Shown: positions 8,203 through 17,748, numbered from the stretch's first letter. The stretch is DNA of 64,000 nucleotides from Armatimonadota bacterium (GCA_029553475.1 JAKPKV010000077.1:27505-91504); one strand, 5' to 3'. The notes: generated by a model not told the origin, from the letters alone. Made by a program: numbers and translations.

Positions 8203-9048
8203 TCACCGCAGCGCCTCCGCCGGCGGCGGATAGCCCACCAGCGCCGTCTGCCAGGGGGTGGTGATGGGGTAGGCCAGCATCTGTGGCGTGGCAGGTTGTA
8301 CAAAGAGATGCGCCCGCACCGCCGCCGGGGTGAGCATGTAGCTTTCCGGGGCGAAGGCTTTCCAGGAAGCGGGAGCCTCGTAGGTGAATGCCTGGGTGAT
8401 GGTCACCTCTCCACCCGGTTTCACCGTCCAGATGGGCGGTTTGCCCGGCACCGCCACGGGGTTGATGACCAGCCAGGGGTCCAGCAGCGTCGAGTAATAA
8501 TAACCGAGCAGCTGTGGCTGGTGGATAGTGCACTCGGACGCAGTGGCATTCTTCACCGTGACACTCACTTCAAACTGTCGCCCGAAGAAGATCGGCTTCA
8601 CCGGTTTCGTGAAGGCGGCGGTCACCGCCGGCGCCGCCAGCATCGCGGCAAAACGCTCCGCGTCGCCGATGGGCTTCATCCCCTGAAAGCCGCCGGTGAG
8701 GGTATAGCCGTCGCGCGTCCGGGTGAGGAAGAAGAGCTGCTGCTGCCCCGGCTGCAGGGTGAAGCCGCCGTGGTCCATGATGATCATCCCGCCGCGCGTC
8801 TCCGGCGGCGCCGCGTGGCGCACCGTCACCGTCTCCAGCGCCGGCCCGCGCAGCACCCGCTGCACGGTGATGGTCGCCTGTCCGGCGTTCCAGTCCGGTA
8901 CGTTCGGCAGCCGTATGTCCTCTTTCACCGTGCCCACGATGACAACATCAGAGGTGGCGACCAATTCCTGGTCCGACACCGCCGCCATCATCGCCGCCGC
9001 CGGCGCCAGCGCGCACGCCGCGCAGAGCCAACACAGGATGCGAAGCAT
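8203..9048 (-). CDS. secreted protein of unknown function
   Basis: The product is 281 residues with a signal peptide (cleavage near AAAMMA). The mature part begins SDQELVATSDVVIVGTV, a pattern seen in small secreted beta-rich proteins, and has a predicted immunoglobulin-like segment in the second half (EVSVTVKNATASECTIH). The ribosome site GGGGAGG lies six bases before ATG. No catalytic motif is visible. It is a single gene facing the fucosidase gene, with an inverted-repeat element upstream. Confidence 0.7.
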   Translation of the reverse strand: MLRILCWLCAACALAPAAAMMAAVSDQELVATSDVVIVGTVKEDIRLPNVPDWNAGQATITVQRVLRGPALETVTVRHAAPPETRGGMIIMDHGGFTLQPGQQQLFFLTRTRDGYTLTGGFQGMKPIGDAERFAAMLAAPAVTAAFTKPVKPIFFGRQFEVSVTVKNATASECTIHQPQLLGYYYSTLLDPWLVINPVAVPGKPPIWTVKPGGEVTITQAFTYEAPASWKAFAPESYMLTPAAVRAHLFVQPATPQMLAYPITTPWQTALVGYPPPAEALR

Positions 9049-9078
9049 ACAAAACCTCCCCTGCAGTCACGTTGCCTG

Positions 9079-9246
9079 TTAGAAACTGTTTCAGAAGTCT
9101 GCGTTGTCGGCTCGCGGCGGGCTGCTCGTGGCTGGCAAGGCGGAGGGCCGCGAGTGTACTGGGGAGTACATGCCAGGCCAGCCAACGCGGCCAGGCGCGA
9201 GCAGCACCCGTGAGACGGCGGCGCAGACGGTGAAAACAATTTCTTA
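9079..9246 (+). repeat. family D element, 168 bp with imperfect 25-bp inverted ends
   Basis: The left end is TTAGAAACTGTTTCAGAAG and the right end is its imperfect reverse complement, with 18 of 25 positions matching. The interior contains a TGTACTGGGGAGTACA palindrome. A near-identical left end occurs alone at 26176-26201. It may be a MITE-like element without coding capacity. Confidence 0.7.
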
Positions 9247-9343
9247 GACAGTCTCTCACCCGCCAATGTTCCCGCCCCTCCGCCGAAAGGGGGGACGCTT
9301 CCCCCGGCGAATATCCCCCTCATCCCACCTCACGGAGGCACCC

Positions 9344-11305
9344 ATGGCGCAGATCAGGACAGACGGGCACCGCATTAGCTGGCGGCGAGGGCAGGAGATC
9401 GTCTGGATCGAGCCCTGGGGGGCGGACAGCGCCCGCGTGCGCGCCGCGCCGGCGCCGGGCGTGCGCGAGCTGCCGGGGGCGCTGCTGCCGCCGGAGCAGG
9501 CGGGGAAGGCGGAAATCGCCGTCGGAAACCACGGCGCCGAGCTGCGCAACGGCAAGCTGGTGGTGACCATCAGCGATACCGGCTGGATACGCTTCCTGCG
9601 CGCGGACGGCGCCGTGCTGCTGGAGGAGCTGCCGCACCTGCTGGTGCGCGACTTCAAATCCCTCGACGGCGGCGCCTACCGCATCCAGCAGCGCTTCCGC
9701 GCCTACCCTGGCGAGCGCCTCTACGGCATGGGGCAGCATCAGCACGGCCTGCTGGACCAAAAGGGCGCGGTGCTGGAGCTGCGCCAGCAGAATACCGAGG
9801 TGAATATCCCCTTCGTGGTCTCCAATCGCCGCTACGGCTTCCTCTGGAACAACCCGGCGGTGGGCGTCGCCGAGTTCGCCACCAATTTCACCCGCTGGAC
9901 GTGCGACGCCGCGCAACAGATTGACTACTGGCTCACCGCCGGCGACGACTACGCCGAGCTGCTGCGCCACTACGCCGACGCCACCGGCCACGCGCCGATG
10001 ATGCCGGAGTGGGCCAGCGGCTTCTGGCAGTGCAAGCTGCGCTACCGGACGCAGGAGGAGCTGTTGAGCGTGGCGCGGGAGTATACGCGCCGCGGCCTGC
10101 CCATCTCCGTCATCGTGGTGGACTATTTTCACTGGACGATGATGGGCGAGTGGCGGTTCGATCCCGCGTGCTGGCCCGACCCCGCCGGCATGGTGCGCGA
10201 GCTGAAGGCGATGGGCATCGAGCTGATGGTCTCCATCTGGCCCACGGTGAATCCGAACAGCGACAACTACGGGCGCATGCAGGACGCCGGCCTGCTGGCG
10301 CTCACCGAGCGCGGGCTGCCCGCCGTCATGTCCTTCGAGGACACCCGGCCCGCGGGGCGCATGCTCCTCTCCTACTATGATCCCACCAACCCAGAAGCGC
10401 GCGAATTTCTCTGGCAGCAGGTGAAGGAACACTACTACGATCTCGGCATCCACATCTTCTGGCTCGACGCCTGCGAGCCGGAGATCATGCCCATGGACCA
10501 CGACCACATGCGCTACCACCTGGGCAACGGCGCCGCCGTCGGCAACCTCTACCCGATGCTGCACGAGCGGGCCTTCTACGACGGCATGACCGCCGCCGGC
10601 GAGCAGCGCGTGCTCAACCTCTGCCGCTCCGCCTGGGCGGGCAGCCAGCGCTACGGCGCCGCGGTGTGGTCGGGCGACATCCCCTCCACCTTCGAGGCGC
10701 TGCGGGCGCAGGTGCGCGCGGGCCTCAACATCGCCATGAGCGGCATCCCCTGGTGGACTACCGACATCGGCGGCTTCCACGGCGGCGACGTGGCGAGCGC
10801 CGACTTCCGCGAGCTCATCGTGCGCTGGTTCCAGTACGGCGTCTTCTGCCCGCTGTTTCGCCTGCACGGCGTGCGCCAACCCGGCACGGCGAAATCCGGC
10901 GGCCCGAATGAGGTGTGGTCCTTCGGCGAGGACGCCTACGCGATCATCACCGGCCTCATGCGCCTCCGCGAGCGCCTGCGCCCCTACATCATGGCGCAGA
11001 TGCAACTGGCGCACACGCACGGCACCCCGCCCATGCGCCCGCTCTTTTTCGACTTCCCCGACGACGAAGCCGCCTACGCCGCCGACGACCAGTTCCTCTT
11101 CGGCCCCGACCTCCTCATCGCCCCCGTCCTCGAACAGGGCGCGACCCGCCGCGAAGTCTACCTCCCCGACGGCGACCGCTGGCGCGACGCCTGGACCGAC
11201 GCCATCCACGTCGGCGGCCAATGGCTCACCGTCGAAGCCCCCCTCCACTGCATCCCCGTCTTCGTGCGCGGCGACGCTGAGCTGCCCCTGCGAGAGGAGA
11301 TGTGA
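9344..11305 (+). CDS. GH31 alpha-glycosidase (glucosidase/xylosidase type)
   Basis: The product is 653 residues, cytoplasmic by sequence. The N-terminal beta-sandwich (residues 1-190) includes GERLYGMGQHQHG, which matches the GH31 N-domain. The barrel contains FWLDACEPE with the predicted nucleophile Asp375, and VWSGDI with the predicted acid/base Asp445. PWWTTDIGGF follows. A proximal C-terminal beta domain completes the fold. GGAGG precedes ATG 9344; an in-frame ATG at 9266 would add a low-complexity leader and is unlikely. The WLDACEPE form is closer to alpha-xylosidases than to maltases, but substrate cannot be fixed by reading. Confidence 0.92.
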   Translation: MAQIRTDGHRISWRRGQEIVWIEPWGADSARVRAAPAPGVRELPGALLPPEQAGKAEIAVGNHGAELRNGKLVVTISDTGWIRFLRADGAVLLEELPHLLVRDFKSLDGGAYRIQQRFRAYPGERLYGMGQHQHGLLDQKGAVLELRQQNTEVNIPFVVSNRRYGFLWNNPAVGVAEFATNFTRWTCDAAQQIDYWLTAGDDYAELLRHYADATGHAPMMPEWASGFWQCKLRYRTQEELLSVAREYTRRGLPISVIVVDYFHWTMMGEWRFDPACWPDPAGMVRELKAMGIELMVSIWPTVNPNSDNYGRMQDAGLLALTERGLPAVMSFEDTRPAGRMLLSYYDPTNPEAREFLWQQVKEHYYDLGIHIFWLDACEPEIMPMDHDHMRYHLGNGAAVGNLYPMLHERAFYDGMTAAGEQRVLNLCRSAWAGSQRYGAAVWSGDIPSTFEALRAQVRAGLNIAMSGIPWWTTDIGGFHGGDVASADFRELIVRWFQYGVFCPLFRLHGVRQPGTAKSGGPNEVWSFGEDAYAIITGLMRLRERLRPYIMAQMQLAHTHGTPPMRPLFFDFPDDEAAYAADDQFLFGPDLLIAPVLEQGATRREVYLPDGDRWRDAWTDAIHVGGQWLTVEAPLHCIPVFVRGDAELPLREEM

Positions 11306-11381
11306 TGCACTCTCCCTCCATCGGCGAGCTCCGCGGTTCCGTTCCCCTGTTTCGCCGGAGTCCCGCGACCCGTGTTCTCCC

Positions 11382-13643
11382 TCACCGCACCAGCATCCAG
11401 CACAGGCTCGCTCCCGCCGGCGGCGGGGTCTCGAACTGGACGGTGAAACCGTCCTGCGCGCGGTCGGTGATGGCACGGTTAGTGAGCCAGGTGAATTCCA
11501 GGAAGACGGCGTAGGCGGCGTCGGCCTCGGCTTTGGGGAAGGTGACGGTGAATGCCTTCGCGCCTTCGGGCACCGGCACGTTCACCCCGCGCAGGTTGCG
11601 CGCCTTCGTCTCGGTGCCGGAGAGGCCGCCGACGTTGAACAGCCCGCCGGGCAGCGACATGCCGCCGCCCTCGAAGCGGAAGGCGCCGTCCTTCGGCGAG
11701 ACGGTGAGCGAGGCGGTCTTCGTCTGCCCGTCGTAGTACCATTTGATGGGCTGCGGGCGATTGTTCGGCTGATAGAAGGCGATGGCGGCGTCGGCGGTGT
11801 CCCCGGCGAAGACGATGCCCTCGTTGCAGGCGGAGTTGATGGCGATGATCGTGTTCCACGGCGGGCTGCCGTCGGCGCGCTTCGCGCTCGCCTCGATGGA
11901 GTTGCCGCCGCCCGCCACCGTCATCACCGCGTGGCGCATCGTCGCGCCGTGGTTGGCGATATCGAAGACCGGCGCCGGGAAGGCGCCGGGCACCTGCTCG
12001 AAAAGCCACGCGCGGAAGGGGATGGGCTTGAACGGGTCGGGGCCGACCGCCTGCTCGATGGGGTCGTTGGCCGCGAAATCCAGCGGCGTGCCGCTGTGCG
12101 GGCCGGGGGCCACCTTCACGATGCGCTCCAGCGCGCCGCCCACGTAGCGTCCGCCCCAGGGGCCGTCGTCCTTCACCCCCCGTGCCACGTCGTAGACGTT
12201 CGCGCCGGGGGCGATGATGTAGGTGAGCGGCGTCACCCGGCCGTCTTCGCTGTAGTGCTCCGGGCGGTAGAGGGTCGGCGCGCCGGCGGGTTTCGCCCCC
12301 CACCAGTGGCGGGTGATGGTGATCGTCTTCGTGCCGTCCGGATTGGCGGTGAAGCCGTGGATGTGGTACCAGCGGCGCACCCGGTTGCCGCCGGGCACGT
12401 ATTCGTTCGGCTCGTCCACCGCGAAGTAGCGGCCCACCACGTCCGGCGTCACCGGCGCGTCCGCTGAAAAAAGGATGAGGCCGCCCATGCGCAGCTCGGC
12501 GCGCCCGCCGGTGCTCGCGTCGGCGATGACTTGCGTCGGATAGCTCTTCCCCGCGAAAACGGGGTTCTTCACGTAGGGGCCGATGTCGTACCAGTCGCCG
12601 GGGCGTACGATGACGACGCTGCCGGCGGTGATCCATTTGGCCGGGTTCATGTTGATCATCGGCCGGCCGGTGCCCAGGGTGTGGGCGTTGGCCGCGCCGG
12701 TGTATTGCAGCTCGGCGGTGGCCGCGGTGAACGCCTCCACCCTGCCGCGGAAGTGATTGGAGAGGCTGTAGGGGAAGGCGGCGTAGAGCACGCCGTTCTC
12801 GTCGCCGGCGGTGGAGTGCACGTCGCCCATGTAGTTGAAGCCGGCGTAATACAGGTAGTTGTCGCCCTGCGAGTAGTTGTGCCGGTTCAGCATCACGTCG
12901 AAGGTCTGGTTCTCGGTGTGCGAGTACGTGTCCATGCGGAGGACGTTGGCGTGGGTCTTGTTGGAGAGCAGCGCGCCTTTGCGCACGTCGGCGTCAATAT
13001 CGGCGATGACGTAGGGCTGCCGGCGCTCGGTATCATACCCCAGCGACTTGATGTAGAGCCGGTTCAGGTTGCCGCCCAGGGTGTTGACGAAGAGGCCGGG
13101 GAAGAGCCCGCGCAGGGTATGCACGTAGATGCGCTGGTCCTTGCCCGCCTGCACGCCGTCCACCACCCAGTCGTGATAGCTGGCGGTGCCGCGGACCACG
13201 CTGTTGTCGAGCTGCAGCATGGGGTGGTAGTCCCAGTGCCCGGCGCTCTGTCCCTCCGGCATCTTCAGCGTGCGCGCGAAGGTCATGCCGCTCATCGGCG
13301 GCAGCAGCACCCGCATGGAACCGGTGCGGCCGTCGAGGATGGTGATGCCCGGCCCGTAGCCCCACTGCGTCGCCGGCGCCGGCGGCGCGGGCGTGCGCCA
13401 GGACTCCTGCGCGGTGTTCTCCGGCTGCCACGCCGGCGGCGCCGCCTTCGGGATCACCAGCACCCCGCCGCCCCGCGCGATGAGCCACGCCGACGCCGTG
13501 TCCAGCGTCGCCTGCGCCTCCGCCACCGTCGCCACCGGCCCGAATTGCTCCAGCGAGTAAACCCCCGCCACCGGCGTCGGCCCCTCCTGCGCGAACACCG
13601 CGCCGAGCAGCAGCACACCTATCAGCACCACAATCGCCCGCAT
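11382..13643 (-). CDS. secreted protein, paralogue B of a tandem pair
   Basis: The product is 753 residues with a signal peptide ending near FAQEG. The N-terminus (SLEQFGPVATVAEAQATLD...GGGVLVIP) resembles the first coil of pectate-lyase-like parallel beta-helix proteins. The centre includes HTENQTFDVMLNRHNYSQGDNYLYY. It is similar along its whole length to the gene at 13747. I chose ATG 13643 because AAAGGAG lies six bases upstream; a further ATG at 13673 lacks a site. No catalytic residues can be named. A role in binding or cleaving polysaccharide outside the cell is inferred from the fold hint and the neighbouring glycosidases. Confidence 0.8.
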   Translation of the reverse strand: MRAIVVLIGVLLLGAVFAQEGPTPVAGVYSLEQFGPVATVAEAQATLDTASAWLIARGGGVLVIPKAAPPAWQPENTAQESWRTPAPPAPATQWGYGPGITILDGRTGSMRVLLPPMSGMTFARTLKMPEGQSAGHWDYHPMLQLDNSVVRGTASYHDWVVDGVQAGKDQRIYVHTLRGLFPGLFVNTLGGNLNRLYIKSLGYDTERRQPYVIADIDADVRKGALLSNKTHANVLRMDTYSHTENQTFDVMLNRHNYSQGDNYLYYAGFNYMGDVHSTAGDENGVLYAAFPYSLSNHFRGRVEAFTAATAELQYTGAANAHTLGTGRPMINMNPAKWITAGSVVIVRPGDWYDIGPYVKNPVFAGKSYPTQVIADASTGGRAELRMGGLILFSADAPVTPDVVGRYFAVDEPNEYVPGGNRVRRWYHIHGFTANPDGTKTITITRHWWGAKPAGAPTLYRPEHYSEDGRVTPLTYIIAPGANVYDVARGVKDDGPWGGRYVGGALERIVKVAPGPHSGTPLDFAANDPIEQAVGPDPFKPIPFRAWLFEQVPGAFPAPVFDIANHGATMRHAVMTVAGGGNSIEASAKRADGSPPWNTIIAINSACNEGIVFAGDTADAAIAFYQPNNRPQPIKWYYDGQTKTASLTVSPKDGAFRFEGGGMSLPGGLFNVGGLSGTETKARNLRGVNVPVPEGAKAFTVTFPKAEADAAYAVFLEFTWLTNRAITDRAQDGFTVQFETPPPAGASLCWMLVR

Positions 13644-13710
13644 CTCTGGCTCCTTTCCATCCCTCTTGATCACAGCACGCTGGCGAGGTTAACCCGTCCG
13701 GGCCACCACC

Positions 13711-13736
13711 GGGGCCGCGGAGTTGCACTCCGCACG
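13711..13736 (+). repeat. 26-bp palindromic repeat, copy 1
   Basis: It contains GCGGAGT-TGC-ACTCCGC, a seven-base stem with a three-base loop. The exact reverse complement of all 26 bases occurs at 21504-21529. Its position between the two paralogous genes could give a weak terminator or mRNA-processing hairpin. Confidence 0.85.
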
Positions 13737-13746
13737 AGTGCTGTTC

Positions 13747-15990
13747 CTACCGCATCAGCACCCAATCCACCGCCGCCCCCGCCGGCGCGGGCCGATCGAA
13801 CCGCACGGTGAAGCCCGCCGCCGCCCGCTCGGTCACCGCGTGGGCGGTCATCCACGACGGCGACACGGTGACGGCGTAGGCCCCGTCCTTTTCCGCCGTC
13901 GGGAAGGTCACCGTGAACGCCTCCGCCCCCGCGGGCACGGGAACCTGCACCCCGCGGAAGTTGGCGGCCTTGCCGGCGCCGCCGGCCGCGGAGAACCCGG
14001 CGGCCCTGTTGCCGGCCAGGCCGCGCACCGCGGTCAGCTCGCCGCCCGCCAGGTCCACGCCGCCGGCGTCGCCGGTATAGCCGCGCGGCCGCCACCACAG
14101 CTGCAGATCGCCGCTGTTCGAGACGCCGAGGATGCCCTGCGGGCTGTTCCAGTCGCTCCCGCTCCACTTCATCTGCTGCGGCTGGCCGGGCTGGCGGAAG
14201 GCGATGGCCGCGTCGGCGGTATCGCCGGCGAAGGCAATGCCTTCGGTGCAGGCGCTCTGGACCTCGATGATTTTGTTCCACGGGCGCGGCAGCGGTTTGG
14301 CGGGGTCGCGATACTCGGCATACCGGCCGGAGCCGCCGTCCACCGACAGCACCGCGTGGCGCTGGGTTTCGCCGTGGTTGGCCACGTCAAGTACCGGCGC
14401 GGGGAAGGCGCCCGGCACGTTTTCGAAGAGCCACGAGCGGAAGGGGATGGGTTTGAAGGGATCCGGGCCCATCGCCTGCTCGATGGGGTCGCCGGGCGCG
14501 AAGTCGAACGCCGTGCCCAGGTGCGGGCCGGGGGAGAGTTTTATAATGCGCTCCAGCGCGCCGCCCGCGTAGCGCCCGCCCGATGGGCCGTCATCCTTCA
14601 CCCCGCGTGCGACATCGTAAACGTTCGCGCCCGGGGCGATGATATACTTCAACGGCTTCGCGTCCTTCTGCGCCATGCCGGTGGTATAGTGCGCGGGATT
14701 ATACAGCCGGGTGATGCTGACGTTGTTCTTCGCCCCCCACCAGTTGCGCTGGATGCTCAGCCACTTCAGCCCATCTTTTTCGCCAAAACCGGCGATGTAG
14801 TACCAGCGGCGCACGGCCGCCGACCCCGGCACGTACTCGTCCGGCTCGTCCACCGCGAAGTAGCGGCCCACCACCTCCTCCGTCCACGGCGCGTCGTACG
14901 AGCGCACGCGGTCGGCGTAGCCGATGAGCGCGCCGCCGGGATGGATGATATGCGCGCGGCCGGCGGTGATCCATTTGGCCGGATTCATATTGATGATGGG
15001 GCGCCCGGAGGCCAGCGTGTGCGCGTTCGTCGCCTCCCGGTACGTCAGCTCGGCGGTCGGCGGCGTGAACGTCTCCACCGTGCCGCGGAAGATGTTCGTC
15101 ATGCTGACGGGGAAGGCGGCGTAGAGCACGCCGTTCTCGTCGCCGGCGGCGGCGTGCTCGTCGCCCATGTAGCGGAAACCGGCGTAATACAGGTAGTTGT
15201 CGCCCTGCGAGTAATTGTGCCGGTTCACCATCACGTCGAAGGTCTGGTTCTCGGTGTGCGAGTAGGTATCCATGCGGAGGACGTTGGCGTGGGTCGTGCT
15301 GGAGAGCGGCGTCCCGGCGGCGATGTCGTCGTCCACGTCCGCCACCACGTAGGGCAGTTGGCGTTCGGCATCATAGCCCAGCGACCGGATATACAGGCAG
15401 CTCATCTTGCCGCCCGGCGCGTTCACGAGCATGCCGGGGAACAGGCCGCGGATGGTGGGGACGTAGATGCGCCGCGCCTTGCCCGCCTGCACTCCTTCGA
15501 CGACCCTGTCCTGATAGCCGGCGGCGCCGCGGATGAGATGATTATTGAGCTGCAGCATGGGCAGGTAGCCCCAGTGCCCGGCGCTCTGCCCCGCGGCCAT
15601 GCGCAGGGTGCGCTCGATGGTCAGCGGGGTCATCTGCGGCACGGATACGGTCACCGCGCCGCCGCGGCGATCCACGATGGTGATGCCGGGAGTGTAGCCC
15701 CACTGCCGGGCCGGGGCGGGGGGATCGGGTTTGCGCCAGGCGCCCTGGGTGATATTCTCCGGCTTCCAGCCGGCGGGGGCGTCGGCGGGGATGAGCAGGA
15801 TGCCCCCGCCGCCGGCGATGAGCGCGGCGGCGGCGTTCTCCAGCGCGGCGTCCGCCTGCGCCGGGGTGGCGATGGGGCCGTACTCCGCCAGCGAGACGAT
15901 GGCCGGCGCGGGCGCCGGCGCCTGGGCGCGCGCCCATATCCCGAGGCAGACCAGCAGCAGACAGCGGACGAATAACGCAGACCTTCGCAT
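13747..15990 (-). CDS. secreted protein, paralogue A of a tandem pair
   Basis: The product is 747 residues with a signal peptide (MRRSALFVRCLLLVCLGIWARA). The sequence parallels the downstream paralogue, including SLAEYGPIATPAQADAALE...GGGGILLIP, HTENQTFDVMVNRHNYSQGDNYLYY, and a closing fibronectin-like segment ending DWVLMR. It is the first gene of a two-gene operon with a strong promoter upstream, GGGAGG before the ATG, and about 100 bases to the second gene. The function is unknown. The tandem duplication suggests dosage or division of substrate specificity. Confidence 0.8.
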   Translation of the reverse strand: MRRSALFVRCLLLVCLGIWARAQAPAPAPAIVSLAEYGPIATPAQADAALENAAAALIAGGGGILLIPADAPAGWKPENITQGAWRKPDPPAPARQWGYTPGITIVDRRGGAVTVSVPQMTPLTIERTLRMAAGQSAGHWGYLPMLQLNNHLIRGAAGYQDRVVEGVQAGKARRIYVPTIRGLFPGMLVNAPGGKMSCLYIRSLGYDAERQLPYVVADVDDDIAAGTPLSSTTHANVLRMDTYSHTENQTFDVMVNRHNYSQGDNYLYYAGFRYMGDEHAAAGDENGVLYAAFPVSMTNIFRGTVETFTPPTAELTYREATNAHTLASGRPIINMNPAKWITAGRAHIIHPGGALIGYADRVRSYDAPWTEEVVGRYFAVDEPDEYVPGSAAVRRWYYIAGFGEKDGLKWLSIQRNWWGAKNNVSITRLYNPAHYTTGMAQKDAKPLKYIIAPGANVYDVARGVKDDGPSGGRYAGGALERIIKLSPGPHLGTAFDFAPGDPIEQAMGPDPFKPIPFRSWLFENVPGAFPAPVLDVANHGETQRHAVLSVDGGSGRYAEYRDPAKPLPRPWNKIIEVQSACTEGIAFAGDTADAAIAFRQPGQPQQMKWSGSDWNSPQGILGVSNSGDLQLWWRPRGYTGDAGGVDLAGGELTAVRGLAGNRAAGFSAAGGAGKAANFRGVQVPVPAGAEAFTVTFPTAEKDGAYAVTVSPSWMTAHAVTERAAAGFTVRFDRPAPAGAAVDWVLMR

Positions 15991-16052
15991 GGGGAGCCTC
16001 CCGCGCGGTCACCATGCGGCACCGGGCTATTCATGCGCATGTAACCAAGGGC

Positions 16053-16081
16053 ATTATACCGGGAGCCGGGTGATTTGCCAA
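16053..16081 (-). promoter_or_regulatory. promoter TTGGCA-17-TATAAT for the paralogue operon
   Basis: Read on the minus strand, the -35 is at 16081-16076 and the -10 at 16058-16053, with exactly 17 bases between them. The start codon is 62 bases downstream, leaving room for a short leader. Confidence 0.8.
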
Positions 16082-16113
16082 GCAGACGCCGTATGGCATG
16101 CGGGAGAACTACG

Positions 16114-16141
16114 CCGGCCCACCATGGGCATGGTGGGCCGG
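16114..16141 (-). terminator. 11-bp hairpin between gene ends
   Basis: CCGGCCCACCA and TGGTGGGCCGG pair around a six-base loop, just downstream of the 16185 gene on the minus strand. No T tract follows. It probably limits read-through towards the next operon. Confidence 0.45.
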
Positions 16142-16184
16142 TGGCACGACGGCTGCCGTGCGAGCGCCTGTCTCGGTGACGGAT

Positions 16185-16460
16185 TCACAAGCCTTTCGCC
16201 GCGATAGTCAGCGGCGCCGTCGGCGCCGGGCTCCCGCCGTGCCGGGCCGTGCGTTTTGCGCGACGAGGTGAGCGCGGGCCACACGCGCGCTCGCGCTCAC
16301 GCAATGCGCGCCGTTCCGCAACAAGGTTGGCTTCACGGCGCCGAAGCGAAAGCAGGCCGATTTCACAGACGACATCCTGCGTCTCAACGCGCTCGATGGC
16401 CGCCTTCACTTTACGCAGGCGCTGCAATTCCGCATTGATCTGTTTGACGGATCGTGTCAT
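16185..16460 (-). CDS. small helical partner of the DUF6932-like nucleotidyltransferase
   Basis: The product is 91 residues. Its first 55 (MTRSVKQINAELQRLRKVKAAIERVE...LVAERRALRERE) look like a coiled-coil helix pair. The tail is basic and low-complexity. Its ATG overlaps the TGA of the preceding gene as ATGA at 16457-16460, a typical translational coupling, so I prefer this to an ATG nine bases upstream. I do not recognise a family. The coupling suggests a two-protein module. Confidence 0.65.
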   Translation of the reverse strand: MTRSVKQINAELQRLRKVKAAIERVETQDVVCEIGLLSLRRREANLVAERRALRERERACGPRSPRRAKRTARHGGSPAPTAPLTIAAKGL

Positions 16461-17002
16461 ACCGAACACCTTCCAAGCTCATATTCCCCCAACAGCACGA
16501 CAGCATACCCTTTTCGGTGTCTTGCAGGATTACCCTCGTCGTATGGCATCTCCTTCACCCGCACGAACTCATTCACAATGTAATCTTTCAGCGATATGAA
16601 GGCATCATAATTCACATGTGTCATCGGACAGCACAGTATGAGAAAGGGATGCGCCATATACCTTGCTTTTGCCGTATCAACTTGCTCTAACTCGTTTCGG
16701 ACAAACGCCTGGGCCTCGGAACTACTGGTGTTAAACAGGTCGTGCTCAATGAAAACGGCAACATCTACATCGTCCGGCTCCGGCTTTCCAGTGGTGAAGG
16801 AACCATTCACATACCAATACCCGACCAAACCTCGGGAGAGCAGATCCCCCCGCAGCCGCACCAGTCCGGCGAATAGTTGCGGCCGTCGAACGGAATATGG
16901 AAACGCTCGGACGAAATCCTCCTCCAGTGCTGCCATAGTATACGGGTGCGGACCTGCTGACAGCAAGCCGTACTCGTTGAAAATGTCCGCCATCTCTCGC
17001 AT
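16457..17002 (-). CDS. DUF6932-like nucleotidyltransferase-fold protein
   Basis: The product is 181 residues from ATG 17002. LVGYWYVNGSFTTGKPEPDDVDVAVFIE (about residues 61-88) has the nucleotidyltransferase pattern G-S followed by D-x-D. This is the form seen in DUF6932 proteins. GC content is lower than in the neighbouring genes. Alternative starts exist at 16993 and at an in-frame ATG 17104; the latter adds a non-conserved leader. The coupled downstream small gene points to a toxin-antitoxin-like or stress-response pair, which is inference. Confidence 0.7.
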   Translation of the reverse strand: MREMADIFNEYGLLSAGPHPYTMAALEEDFVRAFPYSVRRPQLFAGLVRLRGDLLSRGLVGYWYVNGSFTTGKPEPDDVDVAVFIEHDLFNTSSSEAQAFVRNELEQVDTAKARYMAHPFLILCCPMTHVNYDAFISLKDYIVNEFVRVKEMPYDEGNPARHRKGYAVVLLGEYELGRCSV

Positions 17003-17241
17003 ACAGCCAATCCTAACCGTAGGTCCATGACGAGACCTTTTGCCTTCGCCCCGCGCGGAAAAATTCACGCCTGGAGGAACGCACCCAGGTAGAGTAACCC
17101 ACAATTCGACCGCAAGCAGACGATCTCCTGCTGGCCGCCAGAGATGATATACTACCTATATCGCCGTTGTGAGCAGGAGACGGCCCCTGCTTCGTCAAAT
17201 ACTCTCCCCGAACGGACGATTCTACTCCAGAGGAGCTGGCG

Positions 17242-17736
17242 ATGCACACTTCGGATAAGTGGCTGATCGGCATCGTCATCGGCGCCGCGCTGCTGGTGTG
17301 CGCGGCGGTGGCGGTGACGGTGCTGCGCCCGAAACCGGCCTACCGCGCCGACGACACCCCTGCCGGCGTCACGCACAACTACCTGCTCGCGCTCAAGCAG
17401 CGGGACTACGCCCGGGCCTATGGCTATCTGTCGCCGACGCTGTCCGGTTATCCGCCGACGCTGGGGGCGTTCACGCGGGACATTGAGGACCAGGCGTATC
17501 ACTTCGACTTCGACAACGTCTCCCTGGAGACGGGCGACACGCGCGCGCTCAGTGATCGGACCATCGTGACGGTGAAGCGGACCACCTTTTCCTCGGATGG
17601 GCTCTTCGGCAGCAACGCCTATACCTCCACCTTCGACGTGGCCCTGCGGCGCGAGGGCGCGGCGTGGAAGATCATCCACGCTGACGCATACTGGTCGTGG
17701 GAGTGGGAGCGGAAGCCGCGCGACGCGGCGCGGTGA
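17242..17736 (+). CDS. membrane-anchored NTF2-like (DUF4878-type) protein
   Basis: The product is 164 residues. A transmembrane segment at about 8-28 is followed by an extracytoplasmic domain of about 120 residues with the pattern of NTF2-like folds (HNYLLALKQRDYARAYGYLSP and then a beta-rich part ending in AWKIIHADAYW). GAGGAG precedes ATG 17242. The gene is 12 bases upstream of the DUF5671-type membrane protein and probably cotranscribed. Such domains often bind small ligands or partner proteins. No catalytic site is visible. Confidence 0.7.
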   Translation: MHTSDKWLIGIVIGAALLVCAAVAVTVLRPKPAYRADDTPAGVTHNYLLALKQRDYARAYGYLSPTLSGYPPTLGAFTRDIEDQAYHFDFDNVSLETGDTRALSDRTIVTVKRTTFSSDGLFGSNAYTSTFDVALRREGAAWKIIHADAYWSWEWERKPRDAAR

Positions 17737-17748
17737 AAGGACGACACG

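Noticed and set aside
13723..15975. 750-residue plus-strand frame opposite secreted paralogue A
   Set aside because: It mirrors the minus-strand gene, which has a signal peptide, promoter and ribosome site. The plus frame has none.
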